DNA of 64,000 bases from an uncultured Flavobacteriales bacterium (GCA_913055685.1 CAJXKC010000001.1:992001-1056000); one strand, 5' to 3'. Counted from the stretch's first letter, positions 23,126 to 33,017 are shown. The notes: a model not told the origin generated them from the sequence alone. A program made the numbers and translations.

Positions 23126-25990
23126 ATGGCTGAAAAGTCGCTGCGACTTAGTCAATTAGCAAAAGAGTGCAATATCGGAGTTAGTACCGTTTCGGATTAT
23201 CTCCAGGAATTGGGTATGGACGAAAAATTACGTCCGAATACCAAAATTACTGGTGATTATATCCAAAAGGTATTGGAGAAATTTGCTCCCGATAAAGCCA
23301 AGAAGGAGGCCTCGGCCGAAGTAGTGCGTAAGAAGCAGGAAGAGAAAGAGGCCATGCTGCGCGAAAAGGAAGAGGAAGTTAAGGAAGAGCCTGCTGCCAA
23401 GGAAGGGGAAGTAATTTCTCGTCCCACTCTTAGTGGTCCAAAAATGGTAGGCAAAATTGACTTAGATAAAAAACCTGAGGCAACTGCTAAGGAAGAGGAA
23501 AAATCAGCTGAGCCCAAGGAGGAGAAAGCTGAGCCTAAAGCTGAGGAAGCTCACAAGGAAGAGATAAAGCAGGAAGAAGAGCCTGCTAAAGCTGAGAAGC
23601 CTGAGGAAGAGCCTAAAGCCCCTAAAAAAGAAAAAGCCGCTCCTGTAAAAGAAGAGGCTAAGCCAGAGGAAGAGCCGAAGAAGGAGGAAAAAACTTCGGA
23701 GGCACCTAAGGCCAAAGCGCCTAAGAAAGAAGAGGCTAAACCGGCTGAGGAAAGTCCTAAGGCGGATGCTCCTGCTAAGGCAGAAGACACCGAGGCAAAA
23801 ACCGAAGCAAAATCTGAGGCTAAGCCAGAGGATGGTACCATTAAGACCAAGTACGAAAAGCTTAGTGGGCCTAAGTTTACCGGTGAAAAGGTAGATCTCT
23901 CAAAATTTGAGAAGAAACCTAAAAAGAAGGTAGCCTCTAGTACTGACAATAAGGAAGATCTCAAGAAAAAGCGCAAGCGTAAGCGTATTTCCAATGATGG
24001 AGGTGGTGCCAATGCTGGCGGAGATAATCGTCGTGACAACCGTCGCGGAGGTAAAGGCCGTGGTCGCAAGCCCGAGCCCAAACCAGAATTGACGGAGGAA
24101 GAAGTACAAAAGCAAATTAAAGAGACCCTCGAAAAATTAACCGGAGGTCGTAAGAATAAAGGCGCTAAACTTCGTCGTGAGAAGCGTCAGGAGCGTCGTG
24201 AGCAAGATGCGCTTAATGAAGCGATGGCTCAAGAAGAAGATAAGACCTTAAAGGTAACGGAGTTTGTTACCGTTAGCGAGGTAGCCAATATGATGGACGT
24301 TTCCTCTACGGAGGTGATTTCTTCTTGTATGTCTTTGGGTATGATGGTAACTCTGAATCAGCGCTTAGATGCAGAGACTCTAACCATCGTAGCGGAAGAA
24401 TTCGGTTATCAAGTGGAATTCGTAGATAGTGAAGTTACCGAAGCTATCGTCGAAGAAGAAGATAAGGAGGAAGATTTAGAGTCAAGAGCGCCCATCGTTA
24501 CCGTAATGGGTCACGTTGACCATGGTAAAACCTCATTGCTCGATTACGTTCGTAAAGCCAATGTTATTGCCGGTGAGTCTGGTGGGATTACCCAGCATAT
24601 CGGTGCCTATTCGGTAGAATTAGAAAGTGGTCAGCATATTACATTCCTTGATACTCCTGGTCACGAGGCCTTTACCGCTATGCGTGCGCGTGGTGCTAAA
24701 GTAACCGACGTTGCCATTATTGTGATTGCAGCGGATGATGCGGTGATGCCTCAAACCAAAGAAGCTATTTCCCATGCTCAGGCGGCAGGAGTGCCAATCG
24801 TATTTGCCATAAACAAAGTAGACCGTGAAACAGCTAATCCAGATAAGATCAAGGAGCAATTAGCTTCTATGAACTTATTGGTAGAAGACTGGGGTGGTAA
24901 GATTCAGAGCCACGACATCTCTGCCAAGACGGGAATGGGCGTTAATGAGCTACTAGAAAAAGTATTATTAGAAGCGGAACTATTAGATCTTAAGGCTAAT
25001 CCTAATAAGCGTAGTAATGGAGCGGTTATAGAAGCTGCTTTAGATAAAGGTCGTGGTTACGTGACTACCGTGCTGGTGCAAAATGGTACCCTAGAAATCG
25101 GGGACTATGTACTTGCTGGTCAATATAGTGGTAAGGTAAAAGCAATGCTCGATGAGCGTGGTCACCGCATGAAAACTGCTGGCCCTGCTCGACCAGTAAC
25201 TATCCTTGGATTAGATGGTGCACCTCAGGCCGGTGACGGATTTGTGGTAATGGAAGATGAGCGTGAAGCGAAAAACATTGCCGCGAAAAGAACTCAATTG
25301 CAGCGCGAGCAAAGTGCCCGTTCTCAGAAGAATCTTACCCTTGAAGAAATTGGCCGTCGTTTAGCGGTGGGTGACTTCCAAGAGTTAAACGTTATTGTTA
25401 AGGGTGATGTGGACGGTTCGATTGAAGCCTTGTCAGACTCTTTACAAAAACTTTCTACGGAAGAAATTCAGGTGAATATTATTCACAAAGCGGTGGGTCA
25501 GATTTCCGAAAGCGATATTCTTCTTGCCGCAGCTTCGGATGCCATTATCGTAGGCTTCCAGGTACGTCCTTCCGCCAATGCTAGAAGGTTAGCGGAAAAA
25601 GAGCAGGTAGATATTCGTCTATACTCTATTATCTACGACGCGATCAATGAAATCAAGGACGCGATGGAAGGAATGCTTTCTCCAGATGTTAAAGAGGAGA
25701 TTGTATGTAATGTTGAAATCCGTGAGACCTTTAAAATCTCCAAAGTGGGTACCATTGCCGGTTGTTATGTTCTTGACGGAACCATAACCCGAAATACCAA
25801 AGTGCGCATTATTCGCGATGGCGTAGTGGTTTACACGGGTGAGCTCGCTTCCTTGAAGCGCTTTAAAGATGACGTTAAAGAAGTGAATAAGGGCTACGAA
25901 TGTGGTCTCAATATTAAGAACTTCAACGATATTAAAGTTGGCGATATAATTGAAGGTTACGAAGAGGTTGAGGTAAAGAAAACCCTCTAA
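23126..25990 (+). CDS. infB: Translation initiation factor IF-2
   Basis: 954 residues. The N-terminal IF2 domain (about 1-50: [19 protein letters not shown]) is followed by a long Lys/Glu/Ala/Pro-rich low-complexity segment (about 55-250), a Gly/Arg/Lys-rich patch, a second IF2-N-like helical domain (about 380-440), then the GTPase: GHVDHGKTS (G1), DTPGHEAF (G3) and NKVD (G4). Domains II-IV follow to the end. It positions fMet-tRNA on the 30S and promotes subunit joining. The acidic/basic linker is typical for Bacteroidota and accounts for spurious long reading frames on the opposite strand. Confidence 0.98.
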   Translation: MAEKSLRLSQLAKECNIGVSTVSDYLQELGMDEKLRPNTKITGDYIQKVLEKFAPDKAKKEASAEVVRKKQEEKEAMLREKEEEVKEEPAAKEGEVISRPTLSGPKMVGKIDLDKKPEATAKEEEKSAEPKEEKAEPKAEEAHKEEIKQEEEPAKAEKPEEEPKAPKKEKAAPVKEEAKPEEEPKKEEKTSEAPKAKAPKKEEAKPAEESPKADAPAKAEDTEAKTEAKSEAKPEDGTIKTKYEKLSGPKFTGEKVDLSKFEKKPKKKVASSTDNKEDLKKKRKRKRISNDGGGANAGGDNRRDNRRGGKGRGRKPEPKPELTEEEVQKQIKETLEKLTGGRKNKGAKLRREKRQERREQDALNEAMAQEEDKTLKVTEFVTVSEVANMMDVSSTEVISSCMSLGMMVTLNQRLDAETLTIVAEEFGYQVEFVDSEVTEAIVEEEDKEEDLESRAPIVTVMGHVDHGKTSLLDYVRKANVIAGESGGITQHIGAYSVELESGQHITFLDTPGHEAFTAMRARGAKVTDVAIIVIAADDAVMPQTKEAISHAQAAGVPIVFAINKVDRETANPDKIKEQLASMNLLVEDWGGKIQSHDISAKTGMGVNELLEKVLLEAELLDLKANPNKRSNGAVIEAALDKGRGYVTTVLVQNGTLEIGDYVLAGQYSGKVKAMLDERGHRMKTAGPARPVTILGLDGAPQAGDGFVVMEDEREAKNIAAKRTQLQREQSARSQKNLTLEEIGRRLAVGDFQELNVIVKGDVDGSIEALSDSLQKLSTEEIQVNIIHKAVGQISESDILLAAASDAIIVGFQVRPSANARRLAEKEQVDIRLYSIIYDAINEIKDAMEGMLSPDVKEEIVCNVEIRETFKISKVGTIAGCYVLDGTITRNTKVRIIRDGVVVYTGELASLKRFKDDVKEVNKGYECGLNIKNFNDIKVGDIIEGYEEVEVKKTL

Positions 25991-26016
25991 GTATCTTTAA
26001 TATAAAGTATTACTAT

Positions 26017-26046
26017 AAGCCGCTGATTTTCAGCGGCTTTTTTTAT
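26017..26046 (+). terminator. Intrinsic terminator of rimP-nusA-infB
   Basis: Stem AAGCCGCTGA (26017-26026) with TCAGCGGCTT (26030-26039), 3-base loop, then a T run. Confidence 0.9.
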
Positions 26047-26079
26047 TCGTCACCATTTTAAGTTCATTCACATACAAAC

Positions 26080-26113
26080 TTTGATTCTAAAGGATTAGAT
26101 CTTTCTACTTTCG
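26080..26113 (+). promoter_or_regulatory. Candidate promoter for the AraC-type gene
   Basis: TTTG 26080-26083, 22 bases, TACTTTCG 26106-26113, then 28 bases to ATG 26142. Confidence 0.45.
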
Positions 26114-26141
26114 ACATGCAACTAATTACCCTCTTCTTGTC

Positions 26142-26519
26142 ATGTCGGAACATTTGAACTACTCAATTCCGCTTACGAAACTCACTAATTTCCAGATAGT
26201 ATTCTATCGGGAGGCGTATATGTGCGTGGATGCTCATTACAGCAATCCACAGTTTAACGCCTGCAAATTGGCCGAGGCCATGCAGATTACAAGAAGACAG
26301 TTGTACCGTGAAATGGACAAACTCAATACGAGTCCAGCTTCTTTTATCCGAGAATTCAGATTGCGCAGAGCGCTTCAGTTTTTAGAGTCGGGTACGGTAC
26401 GAAGAGTTAAAGACCTATGCTTTCTGGTAGGCTATGAGAATTCGGAAACCTTTTCTAAACACTTTATCGAGTACTACGGATACCGTCCTTCTGGACTTAT
26501 CCGTAAGCAAGTAGCCTAG
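26142..26519 (+). CDS. Stand-alone AraC-type helix-turn-helix regulator
   Basis: 125 residues, essentially only the two-HTH AraC DNA-binding domain: first HTH around CKLAEAMQITRRQLYREMDK, second around VKDLCFLVGYENSETFSKHF, ending in the family signature YYGYRPSGL. It resembles the output domain of Bacteroidota hybrid two-component regulators but has no receiver, kinase or ligand domain. It has its own terminator upstream and promoter candidate. It sits directly upstream of two secreted-protein genes in the same direction, so local regulation is plausible but not shown. Confidence 0.88.
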   Translation: MSEHLNYSIPLTKLTNFQIVFYREAYMCVDAHYSNPQFNACKLAEAMQITRRQLYREMDKLNTSPASFIREFRLRRALQFLESGTVRRVKDLCFLVGYENSETFSKHFIEYYGYRPSGLIRKQVA

Positions 26520-26716
26520 AATTGTTGCTCCGAGCGCAATTAAGGGCGCTTTCAGCTAAAAATAAACTATCAATAAAAACACACTAGTTGGTTGACTCAA
26601 TTAAAATAAAGGCCTTTACGCTAACACATTATGGTGAGTCACCATCTAATTACGATAATTCTTTAACCCCGATTAATCAATTTCAAAAACTCCTTCTATT
26701 AACCAATCTATTATTT
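26520..26716 (+). promoter_or_regulatory. 197-base intergenic region with a 15-base perfect palindrome
   Basis: No gene seen. It contains ATGGTGAGTCACCAT at 26631-26645 (7+1+7 perfect inverted repeat), 72 bases before ATG 26717, and an AT-rich tract (26660-26716). The related half-site TTGACTCAA occurs at 26592-26600. This looks like an operator, perhaps for the AraC-type regulator just upstream or another dimeric factor. No clear TAnnTTTG box is visible. Confidence 0.4.
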
Positions 26717-27124
26717 ATGAATCTTAGAAAACTATTCGGCCTTTTAGCCGTGCTATGTCTAATGACAAGCTACAGCCTAAGTGCTCAATCTGAGTCAGCT
26801 GGCGACATTACCTTCCACCAAGGGTGGACACAGCTTCCAGAAGATGCAGAGCGTCATACGGAAGTTGCTTATGCAGTTGTTAACTGCAATCAGAGTGATG
26901 TGATTTTATTCAACATCTTCAACGAAACAGGAGATCAAAAAGATATTGCCTTGACCATTCATATTGTTGATGGGGAGCAAACATTTGATCTCGAATTTGC
27001 CAAGCGCAGCTTTGGTCCAACTGAAATGTTGGTTGGAGAATGTCACTTAGATAATGAGGCGAAGATTGCCGTTCCTGATGGAATGAACCCCTCAAGTTTA
27101 ACCGTTAGTGTAACCTATAAATAA
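26717..27124 (+). CDS. Small secreted protein of unknown function
   Basis: 135 residues from ATG 26717, giving a good signal peptide (MNLRKLFGLLAVLCLMTSYSLSAQ); the frame extends upstream to a TTG at 26588 but that would bury the signal. The mature 111 residues look like a single beta-sandwich and hold two cysteines (AVVNCNQ and GECHLD) that could form a disulfide. No T9SS sorting domain, so it is likely periplasmic or outer-membrane associated. It ends seven bases before the giant surface protein gene and is surely co-transcribed with it, suggesting a partner or chaperone role (inference). Confidence 0.75.
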   Translation: MNLRKLFGLLAVLCLMTSYSLSAQSESAGDITFHQGWTQLPEDAERHTEVAYAVVNCNQSDVILFNIFNETGDQKDIALTIHIVDGEQTFDLEFAKRSFGPTEMLVGECHLDNEAKIAVPDGMNPSSLTVSVTYK

Positions 27125-27131
27125 GCCAGTG

Positions 27132-30100
27132 ATGAAAAAGTTATTTTCTCTTTTAGCATCCCTAGCTCTTATAGGGACCATTAATGCTCAGAATTGCAAT
27201 ACGCGTCCGATCATTAACGGATTTACACCGAACACCGGTTTTATCGGGTCTACGGTGACTATTAATGGTGCCAACTTCGACGCCAACAATCCACAGAATA
27301 ACATAGTTTACTTTGGTGCTACAAAGGCTCAAGTCGTTACAGCCACTTTTGGTCAGTTAGAAGTTATTGTGCCGGTTGGTGCAACAACTGGCGCCATTTC
27401 GGTTACTAACCAATGCGAATTAACTGCTTACTCAAAGTCTCAGTTTAACGGTATCTTTTGTCCTACTCCTTTGGATAATCAGACTTATGCCCAAACTAAT
27501 TTCTATCTCAATGGAATTTATGGTGCATATAATATGATGAGTCAGGATATGGACCTAGACGGAAAGCCTGAAGTAATTATGGGAAGTAATGGTGGAGGTA
27601 TCACCATTGCTAGAAACAATTCTACTCCAGGTGCTCCTAGCTTCTCAGCTTTAAATTACGGCTCTGGATATGTGGGTAACCTTTTTCCTGCTGACTTTGA
27701 TGGCGATGGATTTAAGGACTTAGTGACTACTTATGCGATTTACGAAAACACTAGTACTGGTCCAGGTTCATTTGGGTTGCGTTACGTTAATGATGCTAGA
27801 AGCGTAAGTAGCTATCAAGTTGCTGCAGCTGACTTTAATAATGACGGTAAGATTGATATTGTCGGTGAAAATGGTGGCTACGTTTGGGTTGCCCTTAACC
27901 AGAGTACTGGACCGGGTAATTTTAATTTTAGTGGCCGCATTAATGCTGGCTACGTTTTACATCGTTGTACTGGCCTTCAAGCAGCTGACATCGATGGCGA
28001 TGGCAAGGCAGATATTGTAGCTACTCAGGGTAATGGTGATCGTGCTGTATCAATTAGAAATACCACGGCCAATGGATCCAGTAGCTTAAGTTTTGAAAAT
28101 CCTGAATACTGGGCTACTGGTGGGGATTATCCATATCGTATGCTTATTGCTGATTTTAACCGTGATGGTAAAATGGATATGTGTACGCCAAACTTTAGAA
28201 ATGGTTATGATAATTTTCTACAACAGAACTCAAATGCAAACACTGCAATCCTTGTAAATACCTCTACTCCTGGCGATATTTCGTTTAATCAACGCATCAA
28301 TCGTATTGCGCCTAACTCTAATTACCGGATTGGCGTGGGTGACGTAGATGGAGACGGCTATGCCGATATTGTTACCAAATCAAGTGGTTCGAATGTATTT
28401 AGTGTTTACAAGAACACTACCGTAGGTAATGCAACTAATTTCAATAATCGTATTGACTATTTCTCTAGTGCTCGCGCGGAGGTTAGTGGTATTGTGATTG
28501 GTGACCTAGATGGTGATTTTGTTCCGGATATTGCTACTTCAGGAACTTCAAGTAGACAATTGAGAATTCACCGAAACACCTCTTCACAAAATGATGTAAC
28601 GGCTCCTACGGCCATCTGTAAAAATATTACCGTTGCCTTAGATCCAACTGGAAATGTTACCATTACTCCAGCGGATATCGACAATGGTTCATCCGATGCT
28701 TGTGGTATCGATAACTTAGCTATCTCTCAAAGTAGCTTCACTTGTGCTGATATCGGTCCAAACCAAGTTACTTTAACCGTTACCGATAATGCCGGTAATC
28801 AATCTACTTGTACGGCTACCGTTACCGTTGCTCCAGCAGCAATTATCGTAACTGGTCAGACTACCGTTTGTGCGGGTGGTACTGTAACAATGAACGCCAA
28901 CCAAGGTGATTCTTACCAATGGTATAAAGATGGTGTGGCCATCTCTGGTGCGACTAACCAAACTTATGGTGCTACTTCAACCGGTGCTTACACTGTTGCG
29001 GTTACCAATGCTGGTGGTTGTTCAGGAACTTCAGATCCTACCAATGTGGTGGTAAATAATAACCCAACTGTAAACGTTAGCCCCGCTAACAATGCTTACT
29101 TATGTAATGGAACGGCTACTTTAACCGCATCTCAATCGGCTACCTATCAGTGGAAACTGAATGGTGTTGATCTTACTAGTGCAGATGCAAATCTTCAGTC
29201 GATTACTGTAAGCCAAACTGGAGTTTACACTGTAGAGGTGATTGATCAATTTGGTTGTTCAGCTACTTCTAGCCCAGTGGCGGTTAATCCACAAGCTGCT
29301 CCTGTTGCAAGTGCACAAAACTTTACCGTAAACTTAGATGGTACTACCGGTACCGCAAGCATTACTGCTTCGGATATCGAAAATGGTAGCACAGGTTGCG
29401 GACTGAGCTATAGTGTAAGCCCAAGCTCATTTGACTGTAACTCTATTGGTACTAACACCGTTACTTTAACAGTAACAGATAATCAAGGCCAGACTTCTAC
29501 CGCTACTGCCGTAGTTACTGTTCTTGATCCTACTAGTTATTGTAATGTTGCTCCTGTAGCAGTTGCCCAAAACATCACTGTTGGTGTAGGTGCGAACTGT
29601 ACCGCTACTATTAGCGCTGCTCAAGTAGACGGTGGTTCTAGTGATGCCGATCAGGATCCTTTAACTTTAAGTATTGATAATGCTGGTCCTTTTGGGGTAG
29701 GTACTTACAGCGTAACGCTTACCGCTGATGATGGTCAGGCTAGCTCTACCGACGTTGCAACAGTAACGGTAGTAGACAACTCTAATCCTTCTGCCTTAGT
29801 GCAGAATGTTACCGTGGCCTTAGATGCTAATGGTCAGGCTACCATTTTAACTAGCGGTGGTTCTACCGTTGTGTTCGACGGAAGCTTCTCTAATGACGGT
29901 GGTGGTACTAAGTTTAGCGGTACGGGCTTAACCAATTGGAATATTACCGCTGGATCGGTTGATGTAGCGCCATTTATTTCTGGATCTACGCAGAGTATCG
30001 ACCTTGCGGGTAATAGCAATGGTAAGATTGAAAGCAATAGCAATATTAGCTTGGCTCCCGGTTCATATGAATTGAGCTTTATCTATAAGAACAATGATGG

Positions 30101-32438
30101 TAGTCCGGGTACAGCGAACAGCTTTAGTGTAAACTTAGGTTCGGCTTTCTCGAAATCGTACACCTCTGCTTTAGGAAGTGGAAATGTAAGTGTAACCGAA
30201 TCAATTACTGTTTCGGCTAATGAAACCGCTACCTTAAGCTTCGAGCAGACTGGTTCAAACGATGCTAGTGGTACTTTCTTGGCGGATATCGTATTGAAGC
30301 GTATTACACCAGCTGGACTAATGATCAACAATGGAAGCTTTGACAACTGTGGATTAGCTTCAGTTACTGCTAGTCAGGTGAACTTTACCTGTGCCGACTT
30401 AGGAGCAAACAATGTAACGCTTACTGCTACCGATATTCACGGTAATAGCAGCACTGCTACTGCAGTAGTTACTGTAGTAGATAATATCAACCCAGTAGCT
30501 TCGGCTCAGGGTATGACGGTACAATTAGATGCCAATGGTTCGGCTAGCATTACTGCTGCTCAAATCAATAATGGATCAAGCGACAACTGTTCTATTGCTA
30601 ATATGAGCCTTAGTCAGTCTAGCTTCGGTTGTGGTGATGTAGGTCCGAATAACGTGACTCTAACTGTAACCGATCAGTCGGGTAACTCTAACTCTGCTAC
30701 CGTGGTAGTGGACGTACAAGACAATGTGAACCCAGTTGTTTCTACGCAGAACATCAGCGTAAACTTAGATGCTGCTGGAAATGCTAGCATTAGCGCTGCT
30801 GATGTTAACTTAAACAGCTCTGATGCTTGCGGTATCGCTAGCATGAGTTTAGATGTAAGTTCATTTGATTGTTCAAATGTTGGTGCCAATACCGTAACTC
30901 TTACTGTTACTGATGTAAACGGAAACTCTTCTACTGGAAGTGCTACCGTTACTGTAAATGATGTAACTGCACCCAACGTTGTGACTCAGAATGTTACCGT
31001 TTACCTTGATGCAAGTGGAAGCGCTTCTATCGCGGTAGCGGATATTGAAAATGGAAGTTCTGATGCTTGTGGAATTGCTTCTTCAAGCTTAGATATCACC
31101 AGCTTCAGCTGCGCTGACTTAGGTGCTAATACTGTTGTTTTAAGTGTTACTGATGTAAACGGAAACACTGGAACTGCCAATGCAACAGTTACTGTTGTTG
31201 ATGATATTGATCCAGTAATCTCAAATATGCCTCCGAGCATGGTAGTGGTTCCTCAACCAAACGATTGTACGCCAAGCGTAAATTGGACTGCTCCATCTGC
31301 TAGTGATAACTGTTCGGTTACTCTTACCAGTACCCATAATCCTGGCGATAATTTCGCGGTTGGAACTACCACAGTTACTTATACTGCTACCGATCAATCA
31401 GGTAATTCAGTAAGTGCAAGCTTTGATGTAACTGTAGATCCAACTCCAGTAGTTGTAACTAGCATTACTTCTCCAACCTTTATTGGCGGAGATAATATTA
31501 GCTGTAATGGTGCCAGCGATGGTAGCATTAACATTACTGTAGATGGTGGTTGTGAGCCTTACACTTACGCATGGAGTAATGGTTCATCTGCTCAAAACCC
31601 AAGCGGATTAAGCGCTGGTGCTTACGATGTAACGGTTACTGATGCGAATGGTCAAACTACCACGGCTACCATTACCTTAACTGAACCAGCTCCAGTATTA
31701 GCTAGCGCAAGCAGCGCAGGATATTTAAGTGGTAATGGTGTTACTGGTACTACCTTGTATTTAGGATACGGTCCGCAATCGATTAACCTAAGCGCTAGCG
31801 CAGTAGGTGGACATGGTGGATACACTTATTCTTGGAACAATGGTGCCGGTACGGGTGCTAATGTAACGGTAAGCCCAACGGCCACTACTACTTATACTGT
31901 AACGGTAACTGATGTAAACGGTTGTACCGATACCGAAGATGTAACAGTTACGGTATTAGACGTACGTTGTGCTCCAGGAAACAGTCCAAGCTCTAAGGGT
32001 AAGGGTAACAAAGGAAATGGCAATGGTCGTCAAGTAACTAAGGTGAATGTATGTCACAATGGTAATACCATTTGTATCGACTCTAGCGCGGTTGCGGCGC
32101 ATTTAGCGAACCATAACCACGGTAACAAATCATGTTACTTAGGTGCTTGTGGTACGAGTGCTAAGAATGCTACTGCGATTACTAGTGCCCTAGACCTACA
32201 CATCTATCCTAACCCAACTGAAGGTATCCTTAATGTACAGATCCACTCTGATATTGATGCTGATATTCAGATTGTGTTAACTGATATTCAAGGTCGCATT
32301 ATTGATGTACGTAGCGATTACGTAGTAAATGGTGTGACGGAAGCACAATTCGACTTGAGCGCATACGCCAGTGGTGTATACATCGTGAAAGTGATTGGCT
32401 TAAACGAGCAACAAGTTAGTCGCTTAATCAAAGACTAA
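27132..32438 (+). CDS. Giant multidomain T9SS surface protein (IPT, beta-propeller, HYR-like repeats, SprB repeat)
   Basis: 1768 residues. In order: signal peptide (1-20); IPT/TIG domain (about 22-105); seven FG-GAP/VCBS blades with D-x-D-x-DG calcium loops (DFDGDGFKDLV, DFNNDGKIDIV, DIDGDGKADIV and others, about 135-485), predicting a 7-bladed propeller; HYR-like repeats from about 489, with two Ig-like domains interleaved; one repeat split by a 150-residue insert (about 905-1057); a classical HYR; a SprB repeat (about 1456); a PKD-like domain; a Cys/His CHNG module (about 1639); and a T9SS type A domain (YPNPTEG, about 1692 on). ATG 27132 is preferred over GTG 27129. Probably an adhesin exposed on the cell surface; ligand unknown. 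Confidence 0.88.
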   Translation: MKKLFSLLASLALIGTINAQNCNTRPIINGFTPNTGFIGSTVTINGANFDANNPQNNIVYFGATKAQVVTATFGQLEVIVPVGATTGAISVTNQCELTAYSKSQFNGIFCPTPLDNQTYAQTNFYLNGIYGAYNMMSQDMDLDGKPEVIMGSNGGGITIARNNSTPGAPSFSALNYGSGYVGNLFPADFDGDGFKDLVTTYAIYENTSTGPGSFGLRYVNDARSVSSYQVAAADFNNDGKIDIVGENGGYVWVALNQSTGPGNFNFSGRINAGYVLHRCTGLQAADIDGDGKADIVATQGNGDRAVSIRNTTANGSSSLSFENPEYWATGGDYPYRMLIADFNRDGKMDMCTPNFRNGYDNFLQQNSNANTAILVNTSTPGDISFNQRINRIAPNSNYRIGVGDVDGDGYADIVTKSSGSNVFSVYKNTTVGNATNFNNRIDYFSSARAEVSGIVIGDLDGDFVPDIATSGTSSRQLRIHRNTSSQNDVTAPTAICKNITVALDPTGNVTITPADIDNGSSDACGIDNLAISQSSFTCADIGPNQVTLTVTDNAGNQSTCTATVTVAPAAIIVTGQTTVCAGGTVTMNANQGDSYQWYKDGVAISGATNQTYGATSTGAYTVAVTNAGGCSGTSDPTNVVVNNNPTVNVSPANNAYLCNGTATLTASQSATYQWKLNGVDLTSADANLQSITVSQTGVYTVEVIDQFGCSATSSPVAVNPQAAPVASAQNFTVNLDGTTGTASITASDIENGSTGCGLSYSVSPSSFDCNSIGTNTVTLTVTDNQGQTSTATAVVTVLDPTSYCNVAPVAVAQNITVGVGANCTATISAAQVDGGSSDADQDPLTLSIDNAGPFGVGTYSVTLTADDGQASSTDVATVTVVDNSNPSALVQNVTVALDANGQATILTSGGSTVVFDGSFSNDGGGTKFSGTGLTNWNITAGSVDVAPFISGSTQSIDLAGNSNGKIESNSNISLAPGSYELSFIYKNNDGSPGTANSFSVNLGSAFSKSYTSALGSGNVSVTESITVSANETATLSFEQTGSNDASGTFLADIVLKRITPAGLMINNGSFDNCGLASVTASQVNFTCADLGANNVTLTATDIHGNSSTATAVVTVVDNINPVASAQGMTVQLDANGSASITAAQINNGSSDNCSIANMSLSQSSFGCGDVGPNNVTLTVTDQSGNSNSATVVVDVQDNVNPVVSTQNISVNLDAAGNASISAADVNLNSSDACGIASMSLDVSSFDCSNVGANTVTLTVTDVNGNSSTGSATVTVNDVTAPNVVTQNVTVYLDASGSASIAVADIENGSSDACGIASSSLDITSFSCADLGANTVVLSVTDVNGNTGTANATVTVVDDIDPVISNMPPSMVVVPQPNDCTPSVNWTAPSASDNCSVTLTSTHNPGDNFAVGTTTVTYTATDQSGNSVSASFDVTVDPTPVVVTSITSPTFIGGDNISCNGASDGSINITVDGGCEPYTYAWSNGSSAQNPSGLSAGAYDVTVTDANGQTTTATITLTEPAPVLASASSAGYLSGNGVTGTTLYLGYGPQSINLSASAVGGHGGYTYSWNNGAGTGANVTVSPTATTTYTVTVTDVNGCTDTEDVTVTVLDVRCAPGNSPSSKGKGNKGNGNGRQVTKVNVCHNGNTICIDSSAVAAHLANHNHGNKSCYLGACGTSAKNATAITSALDLHIYPNPTEGILNVQIHSDIDADIQIVLTDIQGRIIDVRSDYVVNGVTEAQFDLSAYASGVYIVKVIGLNEQQVSRLIKD
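28590..31440 (+). repeat. Tandem HYR-like repeat units within the giant surface protein
   Basis: Coding repeats of about 80 codons with the core LDxxGxAxIxxxDIxNGSSDxCGI and ending NxVTLTVTDxxGN. Units lie near 28590, 29300, 29535, 29785 (interrupted), 30485, 30725 and 30970, then a more typical HYR near 31206. Two Ig-like domains separate the first from the second. Neighbouring copies near 30.5-31.2 kb are the most alike, suggesting recent duplication. Confidence 0.8.
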
Positions 32439-32458
32439 TAGAGGGAGTTGCAAAACTA

Positions 32459-32488
32459 AAAGGGGCACCATTTGGTGCCCCTTTTTTT
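32459..32488 (+). terminator. Intrinsic terminator between convergent genes
   Basis: Stem AGGGGCACCA (32461-32470) with TGGTGCCCCT (32473-32482), flanked by A and T runs, so it can serve both strands; it overlaps the last two bases of the SPOR-like gene. Confidence 0.88.
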
Positions 32489-32891
32489 ATTTGGGATAAG
32501 AAATCTTTGTTTTCAGAACAAAGCTACCCGGGAAATCGGCTATGATTTTCCTGAGAAAGGCTTCTGCTTCTAATCGGGTTCTAAAGTCGCCAATCTGAGT
32601 GCGGTATTCGGGCACTTCATACAATAGATAGGCGGGCATTTCTGGATAGACTTTCAAAAAATTACCGCGACTTTCGAGGCAATCGTCTTTACGGCCATTA
32701 AAAATTTGAATGCGATAACCTTCAATTTGAGGCTGTTTTCGAGCTTTTTCTTGATAGATGTCTAGCATTCGGGAAACATTTGAAGCAATTTCCACGCGTA
32801 CTTTTGGAGGCTCAGTTTCACTTTTTTCGGCCTGAGCATGAGCATTATTGGCGATAATTACTGTAAAAAATAAGACTAGAAAACGCTTCAT
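32487..32891 (-). CDS. Small secreted SPOR-like protein
   Basis: 134 residues from ATG 32891 (a GTG at 32909 adds six). A signal peptide (about 1-19) precedes a charged linker and a C-terminal domain with SPOR-like topology: YRIQIFNGRKDDCLESRGNF, YEVPEYRTQIGDFRTRLEAEAFL and a terminal strand. SPOR domains bind septal peptidoglycan. Unlike the large SPOR protein at 7512-9761 there is no membrane anchor, so this one would be free in the periplasm. Monocistronic, divergent from the act operon. Confidence 0.75.
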   Translation of the reverse strand: MKRFLVLFFTVIIANNAHAQAEKSETEPPKVRVEIASNVSRMLDIYQEKARKQPQIEGYRIQIFNGRKDDCLESRGNFLKVYPEMPAYLLYEVPEYRTQIGDFRTRLEAEAFLRKIIADFPGSFVLKTKISYPK

Positions 32892-32908
32892 TGTCGCAAA
32901 ATTTGACA

Positions 32909-32916
32909 CAAAAGTA
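32909..32916 (-). promoter_or_regulatory. Candidate -7 box for the small SPOR gene
   Basis: TACTTTTG on the minus strand, 17 bases upstream of ATG 32891. Confidence 0.4.
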
Positions 32917-33017
32917 GTTTATTTGCCAAAAGGAAAAAGGCAAGCTTTAAGCTTATTTAGACCTATTTTAAATTGTCAGGACAGCCAAGCTGGCCCTGAT
33001 AGAACGTCTATAAACTT

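Noticed and set aside
23551-24081. 176-residue minus-strand reading frame
   Set aside because: Lies wholly inside infB; caused by the Lys/Glu/Ala/Pro codon bias of the low-complexity linker. Serine/leucine/phenylalanine-rich product with no motif.
28590-31440. Tandem repeats as a possible CRISPR or satellite array
   Set aside because: Repeats are about 240 bases, in frame and encode HYR-like domains; no short identical repeats with unique spacers anywhere in the window.
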